From NCBI RefSeq assembly GCF_043290135.1, contig NC_134700.1, forward strand, positions 157,558,053-157,622,052: 64,000 nt of DNA. Direction: 5' to 3'. The notes under the pieces are model-generated. The model searched no databases. It worked only from the letters and a program-made list of their open reading frames with translations, and was not told the origin of the DNA. Position 1 is the first letter of the stretch; each line of letters begins with the position of its first letter. A program made the translations under genes and the position numbers. This DNA is from Rhipicephalus microplus. Lineage: Eukaryota; Arthropoda; Arachnida; Ixodida; Ixodidae. Positions 1-11,334 of the stretch are shown here, piece by piece.

Positions 1-796
1 TATAGAGAAGTTCGTCCAAACAGTGGTGCGCAGCCGCACGAAGCACAACGAAATGGCAAGACCACGCATGGTCGTGCGCATCTATACTAAGCACGTCGGC
101 GCAGCATAAAGCTTTCGCAATTCGTACTCAGTCGCACTTGAGCGTGCAAGGGCAAAACTGCGAAATTTCGCTGCAGCGGCTGCTCTATTCTCGAGAGATG
201 GAACACCAAATACAGGGGATGGGGGCACAGAGCTCCAAGAGCTAGCTGGGGGCCGAGAATACCACTGAAGCATCCCACCTGTTGGAACATTCTTTTTTCA
301 AATTATAGGTGGAACCCGTGGTTTCTTTTCCTGCACAGCCTCGTGCTTCCTGCTGCATCATTTAAGCTTCCGAACCAGAGATTCGGACACCGTGGTAATG
401 GCCCCCAAAGGAAAACCTGCTGGAACCAGCCTTGAAATCAGCTCCCGACAACTGTCCTTCACTGTGGGCTTGCACGACTTCAACAACGCAGACCGCCGAC
501 ACAATGTCGCAGTGGCTCTGTGGCAAACACTGTGCAGAAACCTGCGCAGCCACGTTTCGTCTGTGGTTAGGGCGGCGTGACACGGCCACTTGCTGCAACA
601 CGCTTACGATAAGGGACAGTTCCACCGCCGCTTAATCACTGGCTTACGTCAACACTAGTGGTTATAAAACCTAAGCTGCCAAGCTCGGTTCATTCATTTC
701 TTGGTTACTTCTGACAATACTTCTGAATAGCGTGGCGTTGGTGTGTTCCATCTGATGCTTTTCCTATAGATCGAATAAACAATTGTGTTTTCCTGT
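1..796. other. Left edge, no gene recognised
   Basis: No exon or known repeat was recognised. Bases 662-669 read TTATAAAAC, and an AATAAA lies about 110 bp downstream at 774-779. Such spacing occurs in LTRs, but no LTR ends or duplications were found. The next transporter exons (TMD2) were looked for here and not seen. Confidence 0.4.
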
Positions 797-947
797 TGAT
801 TTGATTTGATTGATATGTGGGCTTTAAGGTTGCAAAAGCATACATGGTTATGAGAGACGCCGTAGTGGAGGACGCCGCAAATTTTCACCACCTGGGGTTT
901 TTTAACGGGCACCCAAATCTGAACACACGGACCTACTGCATCGAAAA
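796..947 (-). mobile_element. Ruka-type SINE, 5'-truncated and diverged
   Basis: Minus-strand SINE body: GATTGATATGTGGGCTTTAA at the 3' tail, then GAGACGCCGTAGTGGAGG and CACCTGGGGTTTTTTAA. The tRNA-like head is missing. Confidence 0.8.
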
Positions 948-1206
948 TGGATGTTTGTCAAGTTGATATCCGTCTTTCGTGAACAGAGAATCCCACAGCT
1001 GTTTTCGTGGTTTTCGAGGGTGCAGAATGATAAGGTAGGAGGTACTCCGTGCACGAGCTGTATAGACAGGACGAATGTGTAGCGCTTAATGACAGGTTAA
1101 TGAAAAAAAAACTTCGAATTATTGTCATGAGGTAGCTCATCCGTAAACGTCAAGCCTATACCGTGCTGTATAAAAGCAGATAAAACATTCTTTACATCGT
1201 CACAAG

Positions 1207-1448
1207 AACTTGATTGATATGCGGGGTGTAACGTCCCGAAACCACCATATGATTATCAGAAGAGGCCGTGGTGGAGGGCTCCGAAAATTTCGACCACCTG
1301 GGGTTCTTTAATGGGCACTCAAATCTGAGCACACGGGCCAACAACATTTCCGCCTCCATCGGAAACGCAGTCGCCGCAGCCGGGATTTGATTCCGCGACC
1401 TGCGGGTCAGCAGCCGAGTACTTCAGCCACTACACCACCATGGTGGGG
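1207..1448 (-). mobile_element. Ruka-type tRNA-derived SINE, full length
   Basis: Complete copy on the minus strand, including the tRNA-like head with box A and box B at the right end. Flanked by a 12-bp target duplication CATCGTCACAAG at 1195-1206 and 1449-1460. Confidence 0.92.
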
Positions 1449-1460
1449 CATCGTCACAAG

Positions 1461-2792
1461 GAGTCACAGTGTTAAAGGTGCTTAAAAATACAAGAAACTC
1501 GTCATCTTTTCTTTAGTGCAATGTGATAGTCACTTGTGCAGCGCTCCATCCTTGTGCGCAATCTGGAATCATGTATATTTGGGTGATGTAAAGAAATAAC
1601 AGAGTCTCGCACCCTAACCTGTCTCCTCCTTTATTCCATGCTAGTCTCAGTAGCGCAGCAAATATTTCATTGAAAAAATTGAATCGCTTTTGCAGATGCG
1701 TGTACATGAGCTAAGAACGCTCAGAATTTCGTTTTACTACACCAGATCAGTTTTCTAGGTTATATTTTTAAAAGATGTTGAAAGGCAGCTCACAGCACAG
1801 AACCATGTCTTTATGTCTGCACGTTTCCGTTGCCAGTTTAACCAGTTTTCATTATATTGGCCCTTGTGCCATAACACTCCATTTATCATCAGTTTTCATC
1901 TCATGGAGGAGCACTAATTCCAGGCATGGTGATTTCAAACTATGCTCCCTTATGAGTACCGCCCCTCATGGTTCTTAAAGCATTCATGACCGTTGGAAAT
2001 TACACAGTCTTTGTATTTTGTCCCCTGAGTCACAACCGGTGACACTTGATAGATGGAGGAGCACACTTGATGATCAAATTAAAATTTCTGTCTTAAATAT
2101 TGTTTTGTTTGACCAGATCGATTGGGCAAGCGTTGAAGCGTCACTACAGACTCAATAAGTATTTTCACTCCAAAAAAGTTATAGAATAAATATCTTATCC
2201 CAAAAGTTGCCACGGTACTGCGCCATACAGAGGAATGATCGCAGGAGAAGAAAGCGACACTTCGAGCACGCAGAAGTGGTGAATCTCCCCCACAAATAAG
2301 CCCTGATTTAGAGGTTGGAGTGATTTGATAACAACAAATATCATTCACTACATAGCTGTTAATATTTATTGCTTAGTCTACTTGTATTTTATAATCTAAA
2401 AATTGTTTGAAAATTTTAAATCAGTTACGTGTCATTGCGGCATTCGCAGAAAAAGCATCGCCAAAAATGGATTAATTGTTCAAATCTAGCAGTTTTGTGG
2501 CGTTCACCTAAGGTGAACGTGGACGCACTAATACTGTACAGGAACTGTATACTGTAGTCCGCGAGTAATTCGGGCCCATTTTTTAGCTGAAATTAACTAC
2601 AAAACTTAAGTCATTCGTTTGACCGTTTTCTTATAGTTATTTTTTTTCATTCGGTTGCCACGTTTTTAAAAACTGTATTTTTTCACACAAATTCAAAGCA
2701 ATATAAACTTTCGTCCAGCTCGTAGGTAAGCAACAGCAGGCTGAAATTTTGCAATTACTTAAGAAAAAAGCTGCGCATTGTGTAAGACCAAC
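1461..2792. other. Intron or downstream gap, AT-rich
   Basis: AT-rich DNA with no recognisable exon, repeat or RNA gene. It lies downstream of exon 14 on the coding strand, so it is probably intron. Confidence 0.5.
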
Positions 2793-3020
2793 CCTTGGTT
2801 TCGATCATGGACGCATCATGCTGCTTGATGGTCTCGGTGAGCTTATGGTGGTGCACGTGGTGTTCTTCGGCGACACCTATGAGGACGTCTTCGAGTGAGG
2901 TCACCGTCAAGCCCAGCGACTCGATGCCCAAGTGTCTGCTCTGCTTTTCGATGTCCTGTAACGTCGAAAGATTATATTTTTTCCCTGATTCACTGCACTC
3001 CACTTGATGCTTGGTCGCAT
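2793..3020 (-). CDS. ABCA-like transporter, exon 14 (end of NBD1)
   Basis: Acceptor CCCCCATCATTTTCTAG, phase 1 in. Encodes ATKHQVECSESGKKY, then LQDIEKQSRHLGIESLG and LTVTSLEDVLIGVAEEHH, the LGIxSxGxSxTTLEEVFLxV motif that closes NBD1 in ABCA proteins. The 3' boundary is not clear: a donor (CAAGG then GTTGGT) is placed at 2793, but the frame stays open to a stop at 2755, so a short read-through form is possible. Confidence 0.85.
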
Positions 3021-3295
3021 CTAGAAAATGATGGGGGAGATAAGGAAGCAATTTAAACGAATTTCCGCTATTGCGTTCAACGTCTACTTCTGCAACTTGG
3101 AAGGGGGCAGAATATATTCTAAGTGTAGTGATAGAACGCGCATATTAAAAATGATTGCCTACAAAAACACTGGGGTGGCAGGCAGTTCTTTTAGTCAAAT
3201 GGGGCGTGCGCATGAAGTCATTCACTTCGCTCCTTTAAAGATAAACAAATTATGTGTTACTCTTTTCGTGGAGCTACGACTTGTCACGGATATCA

Positions 3296-3955
3296 TTATC
3301 ATCATCATCAGCCTGACTACGTCCACTGCAGGACAAACGCCTCTCCTATGTTCCGCCAGTCAACTTGGTCCAATGCTTGCTGCTGTGAATTTCTACTCGC
3401 AAACCTCTTTTAATCTCATCTGCCCACCTAACCTTCTGTCTACCCTAAACCCGCTTGCCTTCTCTGGGAAACCAGTTTGTTAATCTCAATGACCAGTGAT
3501 TATCCTGTCTATGCGCTACATGACCAGCCCATGTCCATTTCCTTTTCTTGATTGCAACTAAGATATCTTTAACCCCGGTTTGCTCCCTAATCTCCTCTGC
3601 TCTCTTCTTGTCGCTCAAGGTGACACCTACCATTTTCTTTCCGTTGCTCACTGCGCCGTCCTCAATTTAAGCTTGACCCTTTTTGTAAGTGTCCAGATTT
3701 CTGCTCCGTAGCTAGGTACCAGCAATATGCAGCTGTTATATACCTTCCTCTTGAGAGATATAGTGGCAATCTACCAGTCATGAGTTGAGAGTGCTTGCCA
3801 AATGTGCTCCACCCCATTCTGATAGTTCTAGTTACTTGAATCTCGTGGTGCGGCTCTGCAGTTATTACCTGTCCTAAGTAGATGTAGTCTTTTACAACTT
3901 CCTGTCTCTGAGTCCTTCCTGTCTCTGTGCTATAACTATCGTCATGTCATACCAA
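3296..3955 (-). mobile_element. RTE-like LINE, 3' fragment
   Basis: Minus-strand remnant of an endonuclease/reverse-transcriptase protein. Residues KKRKWTWAGHVAH, DNHWS and PREGKR match the C-terminal tail typical of RTE-type LINEs in ticks. The 3' end is an ATC-rich tail at 3290-3315 and the 5' part is missing. Several frames are broken, so it is dead. Confidence 0.75.
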
Positions 3956-3984
3956 CTAGCCCAAGCTGCCACACTTCTCAGGGC

Positions 3985-4228
3985 GAGCCCCACCGCGGTG
4001 GTCTAGTGGCTGAGGCTCTCGGCTGCTGAGCCGCAGGTCGCGGGATCGAATCCAGGCTGCGGCGGCTGCAATACCGATGGAGGCGAAAATGCTGTAGGCC
4101 CGTGTGCTCAGACTTGGGTGCACGTTAAAGATCCCCAGGTGGTCGAAATTTCCGGAGCCCTCCCCTACGACGTCTCTCATAATCTAATGGTGGTTTAGGG
4201 AAGTGAAACCCTACATATCATCATCATT
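3985..4228 (+). mobile_element. Ruka-type SINE, plus orientation
   Basis: Sense copy: box A-like TGGTCTAGTGGCTGAGG, box B-like GGGATCGAATCC, the SINE body, and an ATC-rich 3' tail. It abuts the LINE fragment; no clear target duplication. Confidence 0.9.
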
Positions 4229-5145
4229 AGCTTTCTGAGCGAGTTGGTTTGTAGTAACAGGAAAAAATATGTGGTGAAAATTGCTGTTGAATATTAATTG
4301 TCATGCGTACATTTATTAATTTTGTGTGCCTTGACTGCTGATTGCTTGTGATTTTTTTTTTTTTTTACAAGTGCTCATTTCCACTCCTGCATGGGCTCTG
4401 AAGTGAGCCTGCAGTATTCTGTAAATAATAATAATAATAATAACCAGCGCAAAAACCACACGAAGAGAGCGAAAAAGAACCAGCGCTTGTCCTGTGTGGT
4501 GTTGTTCTTCGCTGTCTCCATGTGGTTTTTCACTGGTTCTTTTTTTCCTATGTTCGAAGATAATCATAGCTAATGCAAACGACCCCAACCGAACGATTCT
4601 TAATTGCTAAACTTTCATTCGTAGTTGTCCTCCAGGGACACTTGTCACGTAACAACGTTGTGTTCATTGTTAGTACAACTATTATGCAATGTGATAATGG
4701 GGTAGGTGTGCATTATGCTGTATTATTGACTGAAAGAAAAGAGCCGCAAAAGATAAACTCCAGGGGGCAGCCCACACCAAGCACGTAGCGTGCCTATACT
4801 GTACGCATCCTTACCCCTTTCACCAATAAACGATCAGTGCAACCAACCTTAAGAACTTTAGTTCGTGTATGCGAATTGTGCCATAAAATCAGTCTGTAGC
4901 GTTCTCTTCACTAGCATGGTATAGTGGGTAACTTAAATATCTCATTACGCGTGCTCTGCTTGTATGTTTCTCAGCGATTTCGTTCTCGACTAAATGAAAA
5001 CAAATCCCTTATTCACACACTCTACGTACACTTATGTGGGCCAATAACAGATAATAAGGCATCTGTACGGTACCGACTGCTGCCATAATCACACAATTCA
5101 TGTAGCCACCAAGGGTACATGATGTGTAGCTGTGCAGTCTAATAC

Positions 5146-5255
5146 TCGGCGAGGCAGCATCCAGGATCCATAAGGTGGTACAAAGAAGTACTGTAAGCTC
5201 AACTCCGAAAGCAATGTTGTAGTGCTCACATATTCTCTTTAAGACCAAGAAGGAA
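5146..5255 (-). CDS. ABCA-like transporter, exon 13 (short, after NBD1)
   Basis: Small exon inferred by reading. Acceptor ATTCGTATAG; 110 nt fits the phase 2 to phase 1 gap between exons 12 and 14. Encodes SFLVLKRICEHYNIAFGVEL, similar to the ABCA segment GSSLFLKxxFGxGYxLTxV that follows the H-loop. The donor (CCGA then GTATTA) is weak; it was chosen for phase and because the junction then reads SPNATK, near the VPNAT of ABCA3. Less certain than its neighbours. Confidence 0.6.
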
Positions 5256-5510
5256 CTATACGAATGGGCATGCACGTGAGCATGCATGATGAAGCTTCGA
5301 GCTCTGGCACGAAGATCGTCACAGTATAACCATTTTTTATGGCAGCCCGAAGTAAAAGAAGTCAAAATGGTGAAATTACCATTTCTAAAACCATGCGCGC
5401 AATACATTACAGGCATCCCTGTGCTCTGTTGTCAGGATGTTTGTAACATGCGTGAGAACGGTATAGCTACTCATAGATTCCCAACATTCAATGAAAACTG
5501 CGGCGCCTAC

Positions 5511-5683
5511 CGAATTCTGCCATTGACTATGATGAGTATGCGGTCAGCCAGGACATCTGCTTCATCAAGATGCTGGGTCGTGAGGAATAGCGCGCAGCTC
5601 CTACGAATCTTAAGGAGAAGCTCCCACATCTCACGGCGGCCCTCCGGGTCCATGTTGGCCGTGGGCTCATCCAAGATGATCAC
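5511..5683 (-). CDS. ABCA-like transporter, exon 12 (NBD1 Walker B and H-loop region)
   Basis: Acceptor CTGCCAAG, donor ATTCG then GTAGGC, 173 nt, phase 0 to 2. Encodes Walker B and D-loop VIILDEPTANMDPEGRR, with the catalytic Glu present, then LFLTTQHLDEADVLADRI. In family members the H-switch reads TTHxMDEAD; here the His position is Gln and a His follows one residue later. Confidence 0.95.
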
Positions 5684-7142
5684 CTTGGCAGTTGTTTACT
5701 GTGATTTAGTCAGTGACACGCTATAGCTATGATAACATTAAGCCCGCAAGGAAAGAAATTGGCAACAAATGAAATCTGGTAAAGTTGCGGTAGTCCACGA
5801 ATTCACATCTCCCCTCTGTCAACCATTCTGTAGACTTGAAGGTGAAAATCCAGCCTTACAGCGAAACGAAGCCTATAGTTGCGAAGAAAACCTTATTAGA
5901 AAAATATATTTAATTACTGTTAAAGAAAGTCATAAAATGATTGGAGGATCATCAACCACTCCTTCTCATTAACGTTCTGGAGCCACTACACTAACCGAAA
6001 AGCAGTGGCAGGCCCAGTTAAATCAGAGAAGCATGTTTCAACGAGTGCGAGAGATGGCGAAGGCCCGCGGCTACCTTGAATAAGGATGTCACCCACCTTG
6101 GGCGCATAATGCGTTTCCTACAATAAAAGTCTATTTTAACTCTCTCTATAGCGTGCGTGTTTTTCCTGGACTAATTAGCCTAGTTTCGTATATCTGACGT
6201 TTGTGCTGTCAATTGCTTCAGTTGGAATCTGGCAGCCTCTTTGTCAGCTAACATGGCAGAGCGACTACGGAACAAAGAATCTAATATCTACTATGACAAT
6301 GGGCCAGTAAGAATTTTCGATAGGCGGCAAAGATTTATCTAATAGTGCTGGATGGGTGTAGTTTTTAACAGTCTTATGCAATAGCACTTCGATGACGCTT
6401 TTTTCCTTTGTGAGCATCAGTCATCTTCGCTGGCTTTTAAACAGCAAAGCCCATGAGAACGCATGTGATTTGCGACAGTGGTGGACGAAAGCAGCTATTG
6501 TTACCCGCTTGTCCGATGCTTCCTCAAACTTTCGTCCACCACCTTCACGTATGAACGAAAGTGGTGTGCGCCAAAGTGAGTTTCATAGCCTTGAATTATA
6601 GTCACTTGTGTATTAAAGCTGCCATAGAGTTCACTATGACAACAGCGGCCACTTTCATTGTATTTTCAGCTTTACCAAGCAATTATCAGTGCTTTAATAA
6701 ATACGCCTGTGGATAGACAACTGTTTCTGTGCTAGTATGTTCTCGAGAATAAAACATAACTTCGGCGTGCTATCGTTTAGAATAAGAATAAATTGAAGAA
6801 GTGCAGCCCCAGCCCAATATCAGGGTAGGTCAGGAAAAGATCGAGCGAATCTACAAACGGGGTTTTCGCACTGTTACACACTTCTGCAATGTATTATGTG
6901 CGCCCTAAGTACCGTTGTATTGCTCATGCTTACAGCAGTGTGAAGGGAAGTGTTAAAGACGAACCTATTTCAACAATAACAACGCCACAGGGTACAATCA
7001 TTGCTACCGGACAGGACGCATTGTCAATGCACTAATACGGCATAAAATGAATGGCTTGTATGCATCGTACTATGTCTGGCAGCACAATTTCCTTGAATAG
7101 AGGGTGTACAACACTCCCAACGTTTGCATATTTTCTCCCTAC
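5684..7142. other. Intron 11
   Basis: AT-rich intron of 1.46 kb. No repeat or RNA gene recognised. Confidence 0.6.
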
Positions 7143-7298
7143 CTTCGGTTTGGACACGATGGCCAGAGCAGCGCAGAGGCGTCGCTGTTGGCCCAAGGAC
7201 AACGTGTCCACCAGCTCAGAACGGTACTGTATCAGACCAGTTTCGTTCAACAGGGTGACCACTTCCAGCCTAACGCTGTCGTATGGGGTGCCCTTAAC
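7143..7298 (-). CDS. ABCA-like transporter, exon 11 (NBD1 signature)
   Basis: Acceptor CATTTCCAG, donor CCGAAG then GTAGGG, 156 nt, phase 0 to 0. Encodes VKGTPYDSVRLEVVTLLNETGL and the signature region TLSLGQQRRLCAALAIV. The ABC signature reads LSLGQ, not LSGGM/LSGGQ, so the first Gly of the pair is lost. Confidence 0.94.
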
Positions 7299-7396
7299 CT
7301 GGAAATGACAGTGAACAGTCAAGCAGACAAGGTGGTAGTGAAGATTACGCAGAGGCCATGTGATGCATGCAACCATACAAGTAATGGGAAGCTTAC

Positions 7397-7551
7397 GACA
7401 GCGAAGAAAACTAGATGCTCTTCAACGGTGAGGTCATCAAACAGGATGTTGTCCTGAGCACAGTAGGCGATGCTTTCGCGGGCATCCTTGGTGCACGTCA
7501 TGACGTCATATCCGCCTACCAGCACATTGCCCGAGGTGGAGTTAGTGAACC
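7397..7551 (-). CDS. ABCA-like transporter, exon 10 (NBD1 Q-loop)
   Basis: Acceptor CTAACATTTCAG, donor GCTGTC then GTAAGC, 155 nt, phase 1 to 0. Encodes FTNSTSGNVLVGGYDV, then YCAQDNILFDDLTVEEHLVFF, the ABCA Q-loop segment (usual form G-x-C-P-Q-x-x-x-L-F-x-x-L-T-V-x-E-H-L). The conserved Pro before the Gln is Ala here. Confidence 0.94.
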
Positions 7552-9638
7552 CTGAAATGTTAGTTTAAGAAAGCTTGTTGTCGTTGCCGACAGCGTGTCA
7601 GAACATTATCGAAATATCACTACTACTCTTTGGTTTGAGATTTCTCCAGTGCAGATATAAAAGTATGAGGTCAGGAAGAAAATGCATTTCTGTTTTTTTT
7701 TTGTTTTTGGTCGTAATGTTGCTCAAATTATTCTGCAGTTTTTTTCAGCAGATAAAAGAAAAAAGTTTTAGACCCCCTCTTACGAACGAAAGTGAAACTG
7801 AAAGAGATTATTTTTAACCTTAAAAGTCATAGACTTTCCTTTGATAAACTCGCAATGTCGTACATGTGTTCTTGCACTCAACCAGGTGCGCGTGACTCTA
7901 ACGATCCTCAAATTTACTTTGCGTGACGCTGTCAGTCAATTGAATGTGTCTGTAGAGACTCATATTTGATGCCGGGTAGCAAGTTCTCATTGAACTTGCC
8001 TCCACACTGCATGAGCTTGCCTCACAAGCAAACGACACTGCATCGGAGAAAGCATGTTGTCGTGCCACTGACACTGAAAACCAAGTTACAAATAAAAAAT
8101 TTGACTGCTGCTATACCTTCAAGAAATATAACCCTGTATGAAAGTATATTATGGGGGCTTGTTCTGCAATGGTGTCAATGGTGTCCCTGTTGCCAAAGCA
8201 ATATTTTTCGTAATACGCCCTCATGTTTTATTTATTATCTTGTCTGATTCGTTTTAGTTGATTGCGATGGTAAAAGCTTCTTTCATGTGTCTAGAGCAAA
8301 TTAGTTATTCGTTAGAATTTAAGTGAGGAGTGTTTGGGCAGTCCCTCTTTTAATGAAACATTTTACTTTTGAAAATAACATAAAGAAGAACTTGCTTTCA
8401 AATTCCTCCATATGCACTAGAAGGTGTGCTTTAAAATGCATACTTCTGTATAAGACTTGGCCTTATTTAACATTTTGCGTGCACTTATTCTTATATTTTA
8501 CACTTTTTATGATTTTACGTAACCTAACTGAAATTGAGCTCATCGCAAGGCATTCTCGCTGCCATCGATGTGGATATTAGCATAAGTAGAAAGCCGCCGT
8601 TGCATAATGGCATTAGACGTTGCACGGTTTTAATGTAATGGTATCTGAGCTTCAACACCACGTCAATGCATATGAAAACTACGCTTCGTCGTACGGGGGT
8701 TTTCATTTGGAATAGGTTTTCGCAGCGCTTATTCCCAAACTGAGTCTCTGCTTGATGATCAATGTGCTGGTGGAATAATTTACGGAGGTATGGAGTCTTA
8801 TAAAAGCAGAAATTCAAGTCACTATTTTGTTAACTCGAAATCTCTGATCTGTGAATCATCGGAAGCGCATTACATCAAGATGTACAAAAAAGAAAACGAA
8901 GGCTCTGTTCAATGACGATAAAATTCCACTGTGGCAGGTGATGTCTAAACAACTTTCTACACGAACTCGAAAACAGCAGCAATGCTGCTTTTTGAAGTCG
9001 CACTCATAGATGTTTAGTTTGTGTGGAAGAAGCCCAAGTCTTCTCTCTCAGGCATCGCCAGTACTACACATATAGCCCCACTGAGTTCACTTGCTTCATT
9101 GGAGAACTTGCTTTAACATTTATGCAGTTCCAATTCATTAATGTCTTTGTACTAAGTTCTCGGTATCGCATGTCAACATAAAAATCTACTGAGAGTGTGT
9201 CACAAAGGAAGTCTTAAAATGCCGGCAAATCAATAGTGATTCAATGCAATTTGCGCCGAAACATACTGCACTATGCAACCGCAATACGAAGTGTGAATAT
9301 TAAGAATTGAGAGCTCCACACATATATTGTAGCCAAAGTTGGTCGCTTCCTTGCAGATACCCAGCCTCGGCAACCAAATTTGGGCGTCCAAGTAAGCCCG
9401 CGAACTGGTGGTGAGGCATATAGCCTCGACGCCTCCACATGGGAAATCAAAGGCATGGTTAGAGAAAGCTCTGCAGGACTGCTAGTGAGCATGGTACCAA
9501 CCAAAAGAAATGAACGCTGTAGTAGCTGATCCTCTGCAGAGACTTCTATTGGGTCTGTCCCTGCGGCGTACTGCTTGTGGACGCCACTCGCTCGCAGGCA
9601 CCGTGGATTGAGCCTCTGAAAAACCTTGTCAAACTTAC
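7552..9638. other. Intron 9
   Basis: About 2.1 kb of AT-rich intron between the Walker A and Q-loop exons. Nothing else recognised. Confidence 0.6.
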
Positions 9639-9756
9639 CGGTGATCATGTTCAGCAACGTTGTCTTGCCGGCGCCGTTGTGACCAAGACGCACGGTAATC
9701 TGGTTGTTAAAGATGCGCAAACTGACGTCATGAACGGCTTCCACGCCATCGTAATC
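9639..9756 (-). CDS. ABCA-like transporter, exon 9 (NBD1 Walker A)
   Basis: Acceptor CGTGTCGCAG, donor CACCG then GTAAGTTT, 118 nt, phase 0 to 1. Encodes [15 protein letters not shown], then the Walker A loop [16 protein letters not shown], which binds the ATP phosphates. The Walker A is canonical (GxxGAGKTT). Confidence 0.95.
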
Positions 9757-11149
9757 CTGCGACACGTACGCATGAGAAGCGACGTGTCAAACTCCCTTTC
9801 AGTGCAGTTTAACTACTTGTGAGTTAATCAATCAAAAACAACTTTTATTAGGTCCATCAGGATGTCAACTGGTATTCACTTTTCATGGTCATATGACTGC
9901 ATGAGATCACATATATCGGAAGTGCCTAATTGTATGTACGCGGCCCTTTTTTGCTTCACCAATTGATTGAAAACTGTTTATGCTTATCTAGCTGCTAGAA
10001 GCAGACCATCTCGTTGTGAAAGCTCTTCTCGGTCCGGAAAGCTTATCCGACGCAAGCCCTGTGTTTAATGTAATCGGACGGAAGGTGATTAGACAATTCG
10101 TTTTTGTTTTGGCACACTCTCAGTACATGGAACTATTCAAAATGTTTCCCGAGACGCCAAGACAACCAAGTGCAAAATTTAAACTATTAAGAACTAGTAT
10201 ACAAGTATATTTATTAGGAGAAAGTAACAGCGATATCATAGTTGCTTCGGGTCGCGGTGTTGATGGCGATTGGTGCTTGCCTTGCTGACGTGAAAGAGGT
10301 CTATAGCGACACATTGATCTCTTGGTTCCGGCTCGAAGTTTGCAACCTCTTTAGCCGACCTCAAAGGCTCCTCGAGGTACGTCATACTGGGCAGCCAATA
10401 CTCCATCTGCGCAGTATATTGGGAGGAAAACCATATGATTGCTGGATCAGCACTATTTTCATGAATATTTATGAAGACTGCACGCATATTTCTTACTTTC
10501 AAACTTTACATACAAGAACAAGATGAGGATACCTCTCAAGTTCAACCCATTAATTACAGTGCCATCTTTTAAAGGTCCTCTCTCGTGTTCACGTAGAGGT
10601 TTGAATCACGGGGCAAATATAAAACTGGGTCTGTACGATATTGTGGAAAAACATTTTTTATCGATAGTTTCACCATTAAATATATTCAGCGGCACGATTT
10701 GCTTGTACCTTGCAAAGTGACCCCAAAGCGGCAGCTATCAACGTTTGTGTGAATGCGATGAGGTATGTAAGGTCGTCCTGCTGATCATTTCATACATGGC
10801 GGCCTCCACCCTAACACTTCCTTTTCAGATTGGCTACAAAGAGCCTACCTTATTCAGGCTCCCGAGTACGCCACATTCATTTCAGGCTAATTACATGACC
10901 TGAAATGGACGAGCAGTCATTACTAGTGTCTTCCGCCATTTTTACGCGACAAGTGCACAGTGCATTGTCCTTTTCTTGGTAACTGGTGCAATTTACAACA
11001 GTGCACCCCTTTCCCCTTTTTCCACGCATACGCTGATCATTGTGGCCTCTGTATCATATTCGAGAAAACGCTGTAAGACTCTAAATCTGTTTCTGCTGTG
11101 GGAGTAGACCATTAGTTGGTGCTTCGCAATGAACTAAGACGTGAATCAC
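9757..11149. other. Introns 8 and 7 around exon 8
   Basis: Intron 8 (9757-10280) starts with a GC donor and ends in a normal AG. Intron 7 is 10407-11149. No repeat family recognised in either. Confidence 0.55.
10281..10406 (-). CDS. ABCA-like transporter, exon 8 (linker to NBD1), GC donor
   Basis: Acceptor ATACTGCGCAG, 126 nt, phase 0 to 0. Encodes MEYWLPSMTYLEEP, then NFEPEPRDQCVAIDLFHVSK, the FExEPxxxxxGIxIxxLxK motif that opens an ABCA NBD. There is no GT donor at the end of the homology; the exon ends CAGCAAG followed by GCAAGC, a close match to GC-AG intron donors. Confidence 0.88.
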
Positions 11150-11334
11150 CTTGAATGGGTACAGCAGGGGCTTGGCGATTCCGGGCCCAATAGGCATTAC
11201 GTTGTCCAAGTACCAGACCAGGACTCCGATTACGCAGTCGCACATCAGGCCCACGAACACGATCTCGGCAAGAGTCACGTTGTCAGGTGTGGCGGCGTGG
11301 CTAGCGAAGTTGGACCAGTTTGCCCCAAAGGGCA
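11150..11334 (-). CDS. ABCA-like transporter, exon 7 (TM6)
   Basis: Acceptor GGCTTTCCAG, donor TTCAAG then GTGATT, 185 nt, phase 1 to 0. Encodes GANWSNF (the G-x-W-x-N/D element), a membrane segment FVGLMCDCVIGVLVWYLDNV, then VMPIGPGIAKPLLYPF, corresponding to the Y-x-x-x-V-x-P-G-x-x-G-x-P-x-P-x-Y-F element at the end of TMD1. Confidence 0.92.

Larger units (their letters stand above)
3021..5145. other. Intron 13
   Basis: Holds an RTE-like LINE tail, a plus-strand SINE, and an imperfect hairpin at about 4441-4550 (AACCAGCGCAAAAACCACA and a near inverted copy CATGTGGTTTTTCACTGGTT), preceded by a short AAT array. The rest, 4550-5145, shows nothing recognisable. Confidence 0.6.

Noticed and set aside
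5286..5726. 146-codon plus-strand frame
   Set aside because: Antisense to ABCA exon 12, which has clear Walker B sequence and splice sites.
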